A DNA stretch of 64,000 bases, from positions 17,318 through 81,317 of the forward strand of contig JAEWLC010000064.1 of assembly GCA_023393475.1 (NCBI GenBank), written 5' to 3'. The stretch's first letter is position 1. Each line of letters starts with the position of its first letter. This DNA comes from Pseudomonadota bacterium (GTDB lineage: Bacteria; Pseudomonadota; Alphaproteobacteria; Rhizobiales; Devosiaceae). A model generated the notes under the pieces. It was given only the letters and a program-made list of their open reading frames with translations, was not told the origin of the DNA and did no database searches. The translations under genes were made by a program, and so were the position numbers. This document shows, piece by piece, positions 1 through 8,911 of the stretch.

Positions 1-2
1 CG

Positions 3-248
3 TTCCTTGAGAAGTTCGACGGCGTCGTGGTCTCGGGCCTCGAGCAGATGGTGAAGCCCGATCCGCGGCTCTATCGCCTGTTCTGCGAGCGCTACAGCCT
101 CGCGCCCGAAATGTGCGTGTTCATCGATGACAGCGAGACCAACATCGTTGCTGCCCGCAAGTTCGGCATGCACGGCATCCACTTCCAGAACCCCGCGCAG
201 GTCCGCAAGGAGCTGATCGGCCTCGGCATGCCGCTGAAGAAGGCGTAA
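3..248 (+). CDS. HAD-family hydrolase, C-terminal fragment (cut by window edge)
   Basis: The frame is open from the first bases of the window, so the N-terminus with the nucleophile Asp motif lies outside. What remains is the end of a haloacid-dehalogenase-like hydrolase. VKPDP supplies the motif III lysine, and FIDDSETN followed by VAARKFGMHGIHF is the motif IV acidic pair plus the usual HAD-IA ending. The family contains phosphatases and dehalogenases; the substrate cannot be read from this fragment. It converges on upp, and a GC hairpin lies between them. Confidence 0.85.
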   Translation, partial: FLEKFDGVVVSGLEQMVKPDPRLYRLFCERYSLAPEMCVFIDDSETNIVAARKFGMHGIHFQNPAQVRKELIGLGMPLKKA

Positions 249-298
249 GCAGCCCCGACGCGGGATCGCCGCTTGGGGCGAGAACGTGCCACAGCCAT

Positions 299-320
299 CC
301 TCCCCGGCGGGGCGGGGAGG
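299..320. terminator. GC-rich hairpin between convergent genes
   Basis: CCTCCCCG and CGGGGAGG form a perfect 8-bp stem around a 6-base loop, between the ends of the HAD gene and upp. There is no T-tract on either side, so a terminator role is inferred from position only. A second GC-rich inverted segment follows at 321-345, so the pair may instead be part of a dispersed repeat. Confidence 0.4.
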
Positions 321-365
321 TGCTGGCGCCAGCCGGCGGAGGGGCAACGCTGCCTCTATGACCCC

Positions 366-1007
366 CTACTTCGTGCCGTACATGCGGTCGCCGGCGTCGC
401 CGAGGCCGGGGATGATGTAGCCCTTCTCGTTGAGATGGCTGTCGATGGCGGCGGAGAATATCGGCACGTCCGGATGGGCGGTCGAGAATTTCTCGATGCC
501 CTCGGGGGCAGCGAGAAGGCAGAGGAAGCGGATGTTGTTGGCGCCGCGTTCCTTGAGCTTGTCGACCGCTGCGATTGATGAATTGGCGGTCGCCAGCATC
601 GGATCGACGACGATGATCAGGCGGTTGTCGAGCTCGGACGGGGCCTTGAAGTAGTATTCGACCGGCTGCAGCGTCTCGTGGTCGCGATAGATGCCGATAT
701 GGGCCACGCGGGCGGCCGGGACGAGATCGAGCATGCCGTCGAGGAGGCCGTTGCCGGCGCGGAGGATCGAAGCGAAGACCAGCTTTTTGCCCTTGATGGT
801 CGGCGCTTCCATGCGCGTCATCGGGGTGTCGATCGGAATCATCTCGAGCTCGAGATCGCGCGTCACCTCGTAGCACATGAGGTGCGCGATCTCGCGCAGC
901 AGGCGCCGGAAGCTGGCGATCGAGGTGTCCTTGTCGCGCATGATCGTCAGCTTGTGCTGGATCAGCGGGTGGTCGATGACGGTGACGCCGCGCATGCTGG
1001 GCCCCAT
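366..1007 (-). CDS. upp: Uracil phosphoribosyltransferase
   Basis: This cytoplasmic salvage enzyme makes UMP from uracil and PRPP. The 213-residue product is full length for the family. The PRPP loop VVDPMLATAN is near residues 133-142 and the uracil-binding ending GYIIPGLGDAGDR near 196-208. The open frame starts at MGPSM; the family-like N-terminus (MRGVTVIDHPL) begins four codons later at position 995, which is an equally good start. It begins 3 bases after the deoB stop and is the last gene of deoA-deoB-upp, so it recaptures the uracil released by nucleoside phosphorolysis. Confidence 0.95.
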   Translation of the reverse strand: MGPSMRGVTVIDHPLIQHKLTIMRDKDTSIASFRRLLREIAHLMCYEVTRDLELEMIPIDTPMTRMEAPTIKGKKLVFASILRAGNGLLDGMLDLVPAARVAHIGIYRDHETLQPVEYYFKAPSELDNRLIIVVDPMLATANSSIAAVDKLKERGANNIRFLCLLAAPEGIEKFSTAHPDVPIFSAAIDSHLNEKGYIIPGLGDAGDRMYGTK

Positions 1008-1010
1008 AGG

Positions 1011-2189
1011 CTAGAGGAAGGATTTCCCGTGCGGGCCAGGTGCAAGGCCGAGCCAGCGGGCGATACTCTCACCTATATCCGCAAAGGTCGGCCGGATGCC
1101 AATGGTTCCGGGCCCCAGCGCTGGGGAAAAGGCCAGAATCGGCGTCTGCTCGCGCGTGTGATCGGTGCCGCGCCAGGTCGGATCGTTGCCGTGGTCGGAC
1201 GTGAAGACCACGAGATCGTCCGGGCGCAGCGCCGCGATCAGTTCCGGGATGCGGGCATCGAACTGCTCGAGGGCCTGGGCGTAGCCAGGCACGTCCCGGC
1301 GATGGCCGAAATCCTGATCGAAATCGACGAAGTTGGTCATGATGAACGCGCCGTCCGCTGCCATTTCCATGGCTTCGAGCGTGCGGTCGAACAGGGCCAT
1401 GTTGCCGGTGGCCTTGATCTTGTGGGTGACGCCGTGCGCCGCGTAGATGTCCGAGATCTTGCCGATGGCATAAACCTGCCGGCCTGCCTCCTTGGCGCGA
1501 TCGAGCAGGGTCGGCTCGGGCGGGGCGATGGCAAAGTCACGGCGGTTGCCGGTGCGCTTGAACTCGGCGGCAGTCTCGCCAACGAAGGGGCGGGCGATGA
1601 CCCGGCCGATCTTCAGCGGCGCCGTCAGTTCGAAGGCCGTTTCGCAGAGCTGGTAGAGACGCTCGAGCCCGAAATGGGTTTCGTGCGCGGCGATCTGGAA
1701 CACGCTGTCGGCCGAGGTGTAGCAGATCGGCTTGCCGGTCCTGATCGACTCCTCGCCAAGTTCGGCGATGATGGTGGTGCCGGAGGCGTGCTTGTCGCCG
1801 AGGATGCCGGGAATGCCGGCCTTTTCAACGAGTTGCGCGATCAGATCGGGCGGGAAGGTTGGCTCGGTCAGCGGGAAATAGCCCCAGTCGAACGGGACCG
1901 GCACGCCGGCGATTTCCCAATGACCGGACGGGGTGTCCTTGCCTTTCGACACTTCGCGACCGACGCCGAAGCGCCCCCCCTTGGGCTGGTCCGTGAGGCC
2001 GCGGGGAATGCTGCCGGTTGAGAGTTTCGCGGCGGCACCGAGGCCGAGCGCATCGAGATTGGGCAGCGAAATCGGGTAGTTGGCGGCGATGTGGCCGAGC
2101 GTATCGGCGCCGGTATCACCGTAGTCGGCAGCGTCGGGGGCGCCGCCGATGCCAAAGCTGTCGAGGATGCAGAGGATGGCGCGGGGCAT
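1011..2189 (-). CDS. deoB: Phosphopentomutase
   Basis: The enzyme interconverts (deoxy)ribose-1-phosphate and (deoxy)ribose-5-phosphate. The 392-residue protein begins MPRAILCILDSFGIGGAPDA with the metal-binding Asp near residue 10, and carries the alkaline-phosphatase-superfamily motif TSDHGND near 330-336. A longer frame exists upstream, but this ATG is the family start and overlaps the deoA stop as ATGA, which implies translational coupling. DeoA produces its substrate and DeoC consumes its product. Confidence 0.96.
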   Translation of the reverse strand: MPRAILCILDSFGIGGAPDAADYGDTGADTLGHIAANYPISLPNLDALGLGAAAKLSTGSIPRGLTDQPKGGRFGVGREVSKGKDTPSGHWEIAGVPVPFDWGYFPLTEPTFPPDLIAQLVEKAGIPGILGDKHASGTTIIAELGEESIRTGKPICYTSADSVFQIAAHETHFGLERLYQLCETAFELTAPLKIGRVIARPFVGETAAEFKRTGNRRDFAIAPPEPTLLDRAKEAGRQVYAIGKISDIYAAHGVTHKIKATGNMALFDRTLEAMEMAADGAFIMTNFVDFDQDFGHRRDVPGYAQALEQFDARIPELIAALRPDDLVVFTSDHGNDPTWRGTDHTREQTPILAFSPALGPGTIGIRPTFADIGESIARWLGLAPGPHGKSFL

Positions 2190-3499
2190 CAGGGCGCTCC
2201 GATATGGTCGGCGATGAGGGGGTGGGACGGCGCCGGACCGTCGCCGATGGTGTAGGCGGCGAGGAAGCGCTGCGTCGCATCTGCTGCCATATCTTCGGTG
2301 CGCGCATGAATGCGACACAACACAGTCTGAACGTCGGTTTTAGCCCCAAGACCAAGGATCTGATCGAATCCGACGGCGAAGTCGATCTTGTCGGTTGGAA
2401 GCCTGCGGCCTCCCCCAAGTGCAACTACGCCCATACCAACTCCGCGCGTATCGATTGCGGTGACGGTACCGGCCGACGGCGCGAGGATATCACTGACGAT
2501 GGGCGCGGGATCGAGATGGGTGTCCATCCGCTCGACAAAGTCGGCGGGGCCGCCGAGGAGCGCCACCATGCGGGAGAAGTGCGACACTGCCGTGCCGGTA
2601 TCGAGCGCGCGCGTTACGGCGGCGCGGGCGTCGGAGCGGCCGGTCAATTCGAGCACGTCGGCAGCAAGCGCCAGCGTGACTTCGCGCAGGCGTGCATCCT
2701 GGTGCTTGCCGGTGAGGAAATCGACGGCATTGCGGATTTCGAGGGCGTTGCCGGCGGCGGTGGCGAGCGGCTCGCTCATGTCGGTGATGAGCGCCGCGGT
2801 CCTGAGCCCTGCCCCGTTGGCCACCGAGACGAGGCTCTCGGCCAGCGCGCGGGATTTCTCCAGCGTCGGCATGAAGGCGCCCGACCCGGTTTTCACATCG
2901 AGGATCAGGGCGCCAAGGCCGGCGGCGAGCTTCTTGCTCAGAATCGAAGCAGTGATCAGCGGGATGGATTCGACCGTCCCCGTCACGTCGCGGATGGCGT
3001 AGAGCACCTTGTCGGCCGGGGCGAGGTCGGCGGTCTGGCCGATGATGGCGCAGCCGGCCTCCTTCACCACTTTGCGGAACAGGTCATTGTCCGGGCTGGT
3101 GGTGTAGCCGGGGATGGAATCGAACTTGTCGAGCGTGCCGCCGGTGTGGCCGAGGCCACGGCCGGAGATCATCGGCACGTAGACGCCGCAAGCCGCGAGG
3201 ATTGGCGCCAGCATGAGCGAGGTATTGTCCCCTACCCCACCGGTCGAGTGCTTGTCGGCGACCGGACCGTCGAGATCGGACCAATCGAGTACGGTGCCGC
3301 TGTCACGCATCGCTTCGGTCAGCGCGACGCGTTCGGGCGTCTGCATGTCGCGGAAGAGCACGGCCATGGCGAAGGCGGCAGCCTGGGCGTGCGACACCGA
3401 TCCATCGGTCAGACCGGCGATGAAGGCAGAGATTTCGCCTGATGTGAGAACGAGGCCATCACGCTTGTGCGCGATGATCTCCTGAGGGAGCAATGTCAT
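2189..3499 (-). CDS. deoA: Thymidine phosphorylase
   Basis: It phosphorolyses thymidine or deoxyuridine to the free base and deoxyribose-1-phosphate. The 436-residue length is typical. The phosphate-binding KHSTGGVGD is at residues 83-91 and the pyrimidine phosphorylase signature SGRGLGHTGGTLDK at 112-125. It is the first gene of deoA-deoB-upp. No Shine-Dalgarno sequence precedes the ATG, and a good -10 hexamer ends only about 7 bases before it, so the message may be leaderless. Confidence 0.96.
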   Translation of the reverse strand: MTLLPQEIIAHKRDGLVLTSGEISAFIAGLTDGSVSHAQAAAFAMAVLFRDMQTPERVALTEAMRDSGTVLDWSDLDGPVADKHSTGGVGDNTSLMLAPILAACGVYVPMISGRGLGHTGGTLDKFDSIPGYTTSPDNDLFRKVVKEAGCAIIGQTADLAPADKVLYAIRDVTGTVESIPLITASILSKKLAAGLGALILDVKTGSGAFMPTLEKSRALAESLVSVANGAGLRTAALITDMSEPLATAAGNALEIRNAVDFLTGKHQDARLREVTLALAADVLELTGRSDARAAVTRALDTGTAVSHFSRMVALLGGPADFVERMDTHLDPAPIVSDILAPSAGTVTAIDTRGVGMGVVALGGGRRLPTDKIDFAVGFDQILGLGAKTDVQTVLCRIHARTEDMAADATQRFLAAYTIGDGPAPSHPLIADHIGAP

Positions 3500-3505
3500 G
3501 GTGAA

Positions 3506-3534
3506 AGTATAAGCGGCTTCATGGCGCTAGCAAA
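3506..3534 (-). promoter_or_regulatory. Candidate deoA promoter
   Basis: On the minus strand TTTGCT (3534-3529) and TATACT (3511-3506) are separated by exactly 17 bases. The -10 matches the consensus at five of six positions and the -35 is weak (three of six). Transcription would start at or within a base or two of the deoA ATG at 3499. Confidence 0.4.
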
Positions 3535-3683
3535 GCGGCAGGGGCCGAACGACCGGTGGCAGGCCGCCTTTGAACAAACTTGGACGTCGGCCCTATGCCG
3601 GCCTTCAGCCAGCCTCCGTTCATATTCGAGCGCCGACACTCCGCTTGCCTGACATTGCTGTTCGATCTTTGGGAGGATCCGCC

Positions 3684-5213
3684 TTGCATCGTCATCTCGG
3701 TTACGGCCTTGCCGCACTCATCCTGGTTTCGACGACGACCCTTGCCGCGGAGCGTGATCCGCTGCCGCCGGCGCAGTTGCAGACGGCGCTCGACACGCTC
3801 GCCGCCGGAGCGAAACAGGCCATCGCTGATGACCTGACGCCGGGCATCGCGATTGCTGTCGTCCTTGGCGACGAGGTGATCTATGCAGAGGGTTTTGGCG
3901 TACGCGACGTGGCGACCGGCGAGCCGGTGAATGCCGATACGGTCTTCCAGCTCGCCTCGGTCTCGAAGCCCATCGGCTCGACGGTAATTTCCGGCCTGAT
4001 CGGGGATGGCAAGCTCACCTGGGACACGAGGCTTTCGGACCTCACCCCCGGCTTCGCCCTGGAGGAGCCGTGGGTGACGAGCCAGCTTACCATTCGCGAC
4101 CTCTATTCGCATCGGTCGGGGCTGCCGGATCACGCCGGCGACCTGCTCGAGGACTATGGCTACGATCGGGAGGAGGTGCTGCACCGGCTGCGCTTGCAGC
4201 CGCCCCTGACCAGCTTCCGGTCCGGCTACGCCTATACCAATTTCGGCATCACCGCCGCCGCGGTGGCGGCCGCGTCGACAACCGGCATGGACTGGGAGAC
4301 GTTGTCGGAAGAGCGGCTCTACAAGCCGCTGGGCATGACCTCGACCAGTTCGCGCTACGCCGACTTCATGGCCGAGCAGAACCGCGCCGCGGGCCACGTC
4401 CGGGTCGATGGCAAATGGGCGTTCGTCGAGCAGCGCCAGCCAGACCCGCAATCGCCGGCCGGTGGCGTTTCATCGTCGGCGAACGACCTGACGAAATGGG
4501 TGCGGCTCTTGGTCAATGACGGGATGTTCGAGGGCAAGCAGGTTATCGCCAGCGCGCCGCTCGACGCCGCGCACCTGCCCATGATGATCACCGGCTACGC
4601 GCCGGACGGTACGCCCTCGTTCTACGGTCTGGGCTGGAACGTCGGCTATGCGGGCGACGCGCGCCACTCCATCTCGCACTCGGGCGCTTTCGCCATGGGT
4701 GCAGGTACGACGGTCAATATCTCGCTCGACGACAAGCTGGGCGTGATCGTGCTGACCAACGGGACGCCGGCTGGCGTGTCGGAGTGGCTGGCGAACGAGT
4801 TCATGGACAACGCCGTTATCGGCGAACCGCGCTACCCGTGGCGGGACGTCTTCACCGGCATCTTCGCGCAGATGGCCGAAGAGGGAATCACGCACAACTT
4901 CGACACGCCGCCGGCCAGCCCCGGCCCGGCGGCTAACGACGCCGCCTATGTCGGCAGCTACGCCAACGACTTCTACGGCACCATCGACGTGGTTGCCGGC
5001 GCCGAAGGGCTCGACATGCTGATCGGGCCGAACGAGCGCCCGTTCCGGCTCACGCATTTCGACCGCGACACTTTCACGTTCGAGACGATCGGCGAGAATG
5101 CGTCCGGCACTACCGGCGTGACCTTCGCACTCGATGGGCAGGGCAAGGCGCGTTCGGTCTGGATCGAGGCCTTCGACAAGTCCGGGCTCGGAACGTTTGC
5201 ACGGGCGCAATGA
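3684..5213 (+). CDS. Secreted serine hydrolase, beta-lactamase/PBP4* fold
   Basis: This is a class C beta-lactamase-like or D-aminopeptidase-like serine hydrolase. The SxxK nucleophile motif SVSK is at residues 92-95 and YTN at 184-186; residues beyond about 400 form a beta-rich C-terminal domain. The TTG at 3684 is chosen because GGGAGGA sits 6 bases upstream and because translation from it begins with a signal peptide (MHRHLGYGLAALILVSTTTLAA). An upstream TTG at 3570 would bury that signal. It is divergent from deoA with no visible link. The true substrate (peptide, ester or beta-lactam) cannot be told from motifs. Confidence 0.85.
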   Translation: MHRHLGYGLAALILVSTTTLAAERDPLPPAQLQTALDTLAAGAKQAIADDLTPGIAIAVVLGDEVIYAEGFGVRDVATGEPVNADTVFQLASVSKPIGSTVISGLIGDGKLTWDTRLSDLTPGFALEEPWVTSQLTIRDLYSHRSGLPDHAGDLLEDYGYDREEVLHRLRLQPPLTSFRSGYAYTNFGITAAAVAAASTTGMDWETLSEERLYKPLGMTSTSSRYADFMAEQNRAAGHVRVDGKWAFVEQRQPDPQSPAGGVSSSANDLTKWVRLLVNDGMFEGKQVIASAPLDAAHLPMMITGYAPDGTPSFYGLGWNVGYAGDARHSISHSGAFAMGAGTTVNISLDDKLGVIVLTNGTPAGVSEWLANEFMDNAVIGEPRYPWRDVFTGIFAQMAEEGITHNFDTPPASPGPAANDAAYVGSYANDFYGTIDVVAGAEGLDMLIGPNERPFRLTHFDRDTFTFETIGENASGTTGVTFALDGQGKARSVWIEAFDKSGLGTFARAQ

Positions 5214-5219
5214 GCCACA

Positions 5220-5242
5220 GCGGGGACACGACTTGTCCCCGC
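5220..5242. terminator. Strong hairpin between convergent genes
   Basis: GCGGGGACA and TGTCCCCGC form a perfect 9-bp stem with a 5-base loop, 7 bases after the serine hydrolase stop and about 50 bases beyond the end of the aldehyde dehydrogenase gene. No T-run follows. A bidirectional terminator is the simplest reading. Confidence 0.5.
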
Positions 5243-5291
5243 CATCTGCAGGCAGCGCCGCTCAGGTGAGTGTCGCGCCTCGGGTGGTTTC

Positions 5292-7667
5292 TCAGGCGCC
5301 GTAGGGAATCCAGACGTTCTTCACCTGGGTGGCGCGGCGGAGGAAGTAGTCGCCGCCAAAGCGCTCGCCGTCGCTCAGGTCGTAGTAGAGACCGCGGCTG
5401 GTCCAGGTCTGCTTGACGTTGCCCGCCGAGGCGGCCTCGACCATCTTCGACGTCTCCGCATCGCCGGCGAACCAGATGGCGTCGATGCCGTCGTGTTCAG
5501 AGAGGGTCTTGGCCAACACCTTCGACTCACCGGTGACGATGTTGAGGACGCCGGACGGCACGTCCGAGGTCTCGAGCACCTGGTAGAAGTCGGTCATCGA
5601 GAGCGGCCACTTCTCGCTCGGGACCAGCACCACGGTATTGCCCATGGCGAGGGCCGGGGCGATCAGCGCGATGGAGCCGAGCAGCGGCCGGCTCGGCGGC
5701 GCGAGGATGGCCATGGTGCCGAGCGCTTCGACCATGGCGGTCGCAACCATGCGCTGCGGCGGGTTGTGAACGGCTCCATCGTACTTGTCGGCCCAGCCGG
5801 CGAAGGCAAATAGGCGTTCGACCGAGGCCGCGACTTCCGCCGCCCCATCCTCGCCGGTCTGCGCCTTGATGCGGGCGGCGAACTCCTCGGCGCGATATTC
5901 GAGGTTCTCGGCGAGGAAGTAGAGGATCTGCGCGCGGTTATGGGCCGAGGTGGTGGCCCAGCCCGAGGCGGCGCGGGCGGCTTCTACGGCGTTGCGGATA
6001 TCCTTGCGGTTGCCGTCGCCCACTTCGCCGACAAGGGCGCCGTTCGGACCATGCACGGGACGGGAATAGCCCGAATCCGGGCGGGCTTGCTTGCCGCCGA
6101 TATACATCTTGGCGGTCTGGTCGATGCCGCCTTCGTCGTCGAGCGGGTTGGCCGACTTGCCTGCCTTGGCCGTCGCGGCGACGAAGGGTTTCAGGTCCTT
6201 CTCCCACTTCGGCTTCAGGTACGAAGCCATGCCTTCCTTGCCGCCCTCGCGACCGAAACCGGATTCCTTGTAGCCACCGAAGCCGACGGCGGCGTCGAAA
6301 TTGTTGGTGGAGTTGATCCACACCACGCCGGCCTTGAGCTTGGGCGCGATATCGAGCGCGAGGTTGACGTTCTCGGTCCAGATCGTCGCGGCGAGGCCGT
6401 AGCGGGTGTTGTTGGCGAGCGCGACCGCCTCTTCCGGCGTACGGAAGCTCATCTCGACCAGAACCGGCCCGAAGATTTCCTCGGACGCCACGGTGTTGGC
6501 AGGCGAGACGCCAGTGATCAGCGCCGGCTTCAGGAAGCAGCCGCCGCCGGCCGGCAGGTCGATATCGGGCTCGTAGAGCTGGCCGCCTTCGGCGACGCCC
6601 TTTTTCACGAGATCGGTGACGCGCGCGACCTGCACCGGTGCGACCAGCGCACCGATATCGACGGCCTTGTCGAGCGGGTCGCCGACGCGGAGGGTCGACA
6701 TGCGCTTCTTGAGCTTTTCGAGGAAGCGCTCCTCGATCGACTCCTGCACGAGGAGGCGTGAGCCGGCGCAGCAGACCTGGCCCTGGTTGAACCAGATGGC
6801 ATCGACGAGGCCCTCGATGGCCGAATCCATGTCGGCGTCGTCGAAGACGATGTAGGGCGACTTGCCGCCGAGCTCGAGGCTGAGCCCCTTGCCGGTACCG
6901 GCGGTGGCCTTGCGGATGATCTTCCCCACCTCGGTCGAGCCGGTGAAGGCGATCTTATCGATGTCCGGATGGCCGGTGATGGCCGCGCCGGTGTCGCCCT
7001 CGCCGGTGACAATGTTGACGACGCCTTTCGGCAGCTTCGCCTTCTCGCAGATCTCGGCGAACAGCAGCGCGGTGAGCGAGGTGAACTCGGCCGGCTTCAG
7101 CACCACGGTGTTGCCGGCGGCGAGCGCGGGCGCAATCTTCCAGGCCAGCATCAGCAGCGGGAAGTTCCACGGGATGATCTGGCCACAGACGCCGTAGGGC
7201 ACCTGGTCGGGGAACTCGCGGTCGCGGTGCTGGGCCCAGCCGGCGTGGTGGTAGAAATGGCGCGCGACGAGCGGGATATCGACATCGCGGCTTTCACGGA
7301 TCGGCTTGCCGTTGTCCATGGTTTCGAGCACTGCGAACAGGCGGGAGTGCTTCTGGATCAGCCGCGCTATGGCATAGAGATACTTGCCGCGCTCGTAGCC
7401 GGAGAGCGCCGACCACTTCGGGAAGGCTGTACGGGCGGCTTTCACCGCCGCATCGACATCGGCAGCGGTGCCATCGGTGATATCGGCGAGCTTCTTGCCG
7501 GTGGCCGGGTTGTCCGACGCAAAGGTCTTGCCGGGCTTGGTCCAGGCGCCGTTGATGAAATGGCCGAACTTGCCGTCATGCGCCGCGATCCAGGCGAGCG
7601 CCACATCCGGGCTCTCGGGCGCCGGGCCGTAATCGAGGGAGGTGAAGATTTCAGCGATCTTGTTCAT
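5292..7667 (-). CDS. Double-domain aldehyde dehydrogenase (ALDH16 type)
   Basis: The 791-residue protein has two aldehyde dehydrogenase domains. Domain one (about 1-490) is complete: PWNFP near 167-171, FTGSTEVG at 241-248, catalytic Glu265 in LELGG and catalytic Cys299 in GQVCCAG. Domain two (about 520-791) keeps the Rossmann part but ends before a catalytic Cys-Glu pair, as in bacterial ALDH16 enzymes, where it is structural. The start is the ATG at 7667 with GGAGG upstream. It lies downstream of deoC on the same strand, so oxidation of the acetaldehyde made by DeoC is a likely role, though not shown. Confidence 0.88.
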   Translation of the reverse strand: MNKIAEIFTSLDYGPAPESPDVALAWIAAHDGKFGHFINGAWTKPGKTFASDNPATGKKLADITDGTAADVDAAVKAARTAFPKWSALSGYERGKYLYAIARLIQKHSRLFAVLETMDNGKPIRESRDVDIPLVARHFYHHAGWAQHRDREFPDQVPYGVCGQIIPWNFPLLMLAWKIAPALAAGNTVVLKPAEFTSLTALLFAEICEKAKLPKGVVNIVTGEGDTGAAITGHPDIDKIAFTGSTEVGKIIRKATAGTGKGLSLELGGKSPYIVFDDADMDSAIEGLVDAIWFNQGQVCCAGSRLLVQESIEERFLEKLKKRMSTLRVGDPLDKAVDIGALVAPVQVARVTDLVKKGVAEGGQLYEPDIDLPAGGGCFLKPALITGVSPANTVASEEIFGPVLVEMSFRTPEEAVALANNTRYGLAATIWTENVNLALDIAPKLKAGVVWINSTNNFDAAVGFGGYKESGFGREGGKEGMASYLKPKWEKDLKPFVAATAKAGKSANPLDDEGGIDQTAKMYIGGKQARPDSGYSRPVHGPNGALVGEVGDGNRKDIRNAVEAARAASGWATTSAHNRAQILYFLAENLEYRAEEFAARIKAQTGEDGAAEVAASVERLFAFAGWADKYDGAVHNPPQRMVATAMVEALGTMAILAPPSRPLLGSIALIAPALAMGNTVVLVPSEKWPLSMTDFYQVLETSDVPSGVLNIVTGESKVLAKTLSEHDGIDAIWFAGDAETSKMVEAASAGNVKQTWTSRGLYYDLSDGERFGGDYFLRRATQVKNVWIPYGA

Positions 7668-7698
7668 TCGTTCCTCCGTCGATCGAGCGTGGGGTTCC

Positions 7699-7813
7699 CC
7701 CCTCATCCGCCCTTCGGGGCACCTTCTCCCACAAGGGGAGAGAGCAACCCGCAGATTTCTCAGTCAGTCCTTCTCCCTTGATGGGAGAAGGTGGGCGAAG
7801 CCCGGATGAGGGG
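7699..7813. repeat. Imperfect palindromic dispersed repeat
   Basis: The left arm (7699-7740, CCCCTCATCCG...CCTTCTCCC...AAGGGGAG) is repeated in inverted form on the right (7770-7813, CTTCTCCCTTG...GGAGAAGG...CGGATGAGGGG). The element fills most of the gap between deoC and the aldehyde dehydrogenase gene. Its wording matches intergenic palindromes that are common in Hyphomicrobiales genomes. Folded in RNA it could attenuate or stabilise the deoC-aldehyde dehydrogenase transcript. Confidence 0.7.
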
Positions 7814-7835
7814 TGGAGCCAAGCGCTCCGCCCCA

Positions 7836-8855
7836 TCACACCATCGGCTGGCGATAGTCGGCAGCGTAGTGCCCGGTCAGCGTATGCTCCAGCTGCCGCT
7901 CGATATCCGTCAGCAGCGAACTCGCCCCGAAACGGAATAGATGCGGCTGGAGCCAGTGGGTGCCGAGCTCTTCCTTCATCAGGGCCATATAGTCGAGCGC
8001 CACCTTGGCCGTCGAAATGCCGCCGGCGGGCTTGTAGCCGATCTCGATGCCAGTCTCCTCGTGGAACCAGCGGATCATGCGCACCATCGACAGCGAGGTC
8101 TGGAGGTTTGCGTTGACCTTTTCCTTGCCGGTCGAGGTCTTGATGAAATCGGCGCCCGCCAGCATGCAGACCAGCGAGGCCTTGGCGACATTGGTCTGCG
8201 TCGCCAATTCACCGGTGCCGAGGATGGTCTTGATGTGGGCGTCGCCACAGGCCTTCCGCATGGCTTTGACTTCGTCGTAAAGCGCCTGCCAGTCGCCGCG
8301 CAGCACCATGCCGCGCTCGATGACGATGTCGATCTCGTTGGCGCCATCGGCGACCGAGGCTTCGATCTCGGCGAGGCGGGTGGAGAGCGGCGCGAGGCCG
8401 TGCGGGAAGGCGGTGCTGACCGCCGCGACGTTGATGCCGGTGCCCTTCAGCGCATCGACGGCGGTCTTCACGAACGAGTGGTAGACGCAGACGGCGGCGG
8501 GCTTGATGTCGAGCCCGGTGGCGCCGAGGCCGTCGAGGATATCCTGCCGCACCGGGTGGCGGGCCTTGGCGCAGAGGCGCTCGACGCGGCCGGCGGTGTC
8601 GTCGGAGTTGAGCGTCGTCAGGTCCATCAGGGTGATGGCCTTCAAGAGCCACGCCGCCTGCCAGTCCTTCTTCACCGTCCGGCGGGCGGGAAGCGTGCTT
8701 GCCCGGCGCTCCAGCGCCGAACGGTTCATGCGCACGCGCTCGACCCAATCGAGATCGAGCGGATAGCCGGGATTGCGCCGATGCGTGGCAGCGGGCTCGA
8801 CAGGCTTCGATTTCGTTGGCTTTGCGGCAGCGGGATCGACGACGCGAAGTTCCAT
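7836..8855 (-). CDS. deoC: Deoxyribose-phosphate aldolase
   Basis: This class I aldolase cleaves 2-deoxyribose-5-phosphate to glyceraldehyde-3-phosphate and acetaldehyde. The Schiff-base Lys239 is in GADFIKTSTGK and the second active-site Lys275 in GYKPAGG; Asp176 lies in NEIDIVI. At 339 residues it belongs to the longer branch with an N-terminal extension of roughly 75 residues compared with E. coli DeoC. The ATG at 8855 is preferred over that at 8867 because GGAGG is placed 5 bases before it. It sits between cdd and the aldehyde dehydrogenase that could remove acetaldehyde. Confidence 0.95.
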   Translation of the reverse strand: MELRVVDPAAAKPTKSKPVEPAATHRRNPGYPLDLDWVERVRMNRSALERRASTLPARRTVKKDWQAAWLLKAITLMDLTTLNSDDTAGRVERLCAKARHPVRQDILDGLGATGLDIKPAAVCVYHSFVKTAVDALKGTGINVAAVSTAFPHGLAPLSTRLAEIEASVADGANEIDIVIERGMVLRGDWQALYDEVKAMRKACGDAHIKTILGTGELATQTNVAKASLVCMLAGADFIKTSTGKEKVNANLQTSLSMVRMIRWFHEETGIEIGYKPAGGISTAKVALDYMALMKEELGTHWLQPHLFRFGASSLLTDIERQLEHTLTGHYAADYRQPMV

Positions 8856-8911
8856 TGGGGCCTCCATGCCGCCCGGGTTAGCCCCTTATTGCGGCAGTTC
8901 ATTGAAGGGCA

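Noticed and set aside
678..3442. Two long plus-strand open frames (678-2021 and 2018-3442) opposite upp, deoB and deoA
   Set aside because: They are antisense frames kept open by high GC at third codon positions. Their translations are Arg/Gly/Asp-rich with no domain, while the minus-strand genes are unmistakable.
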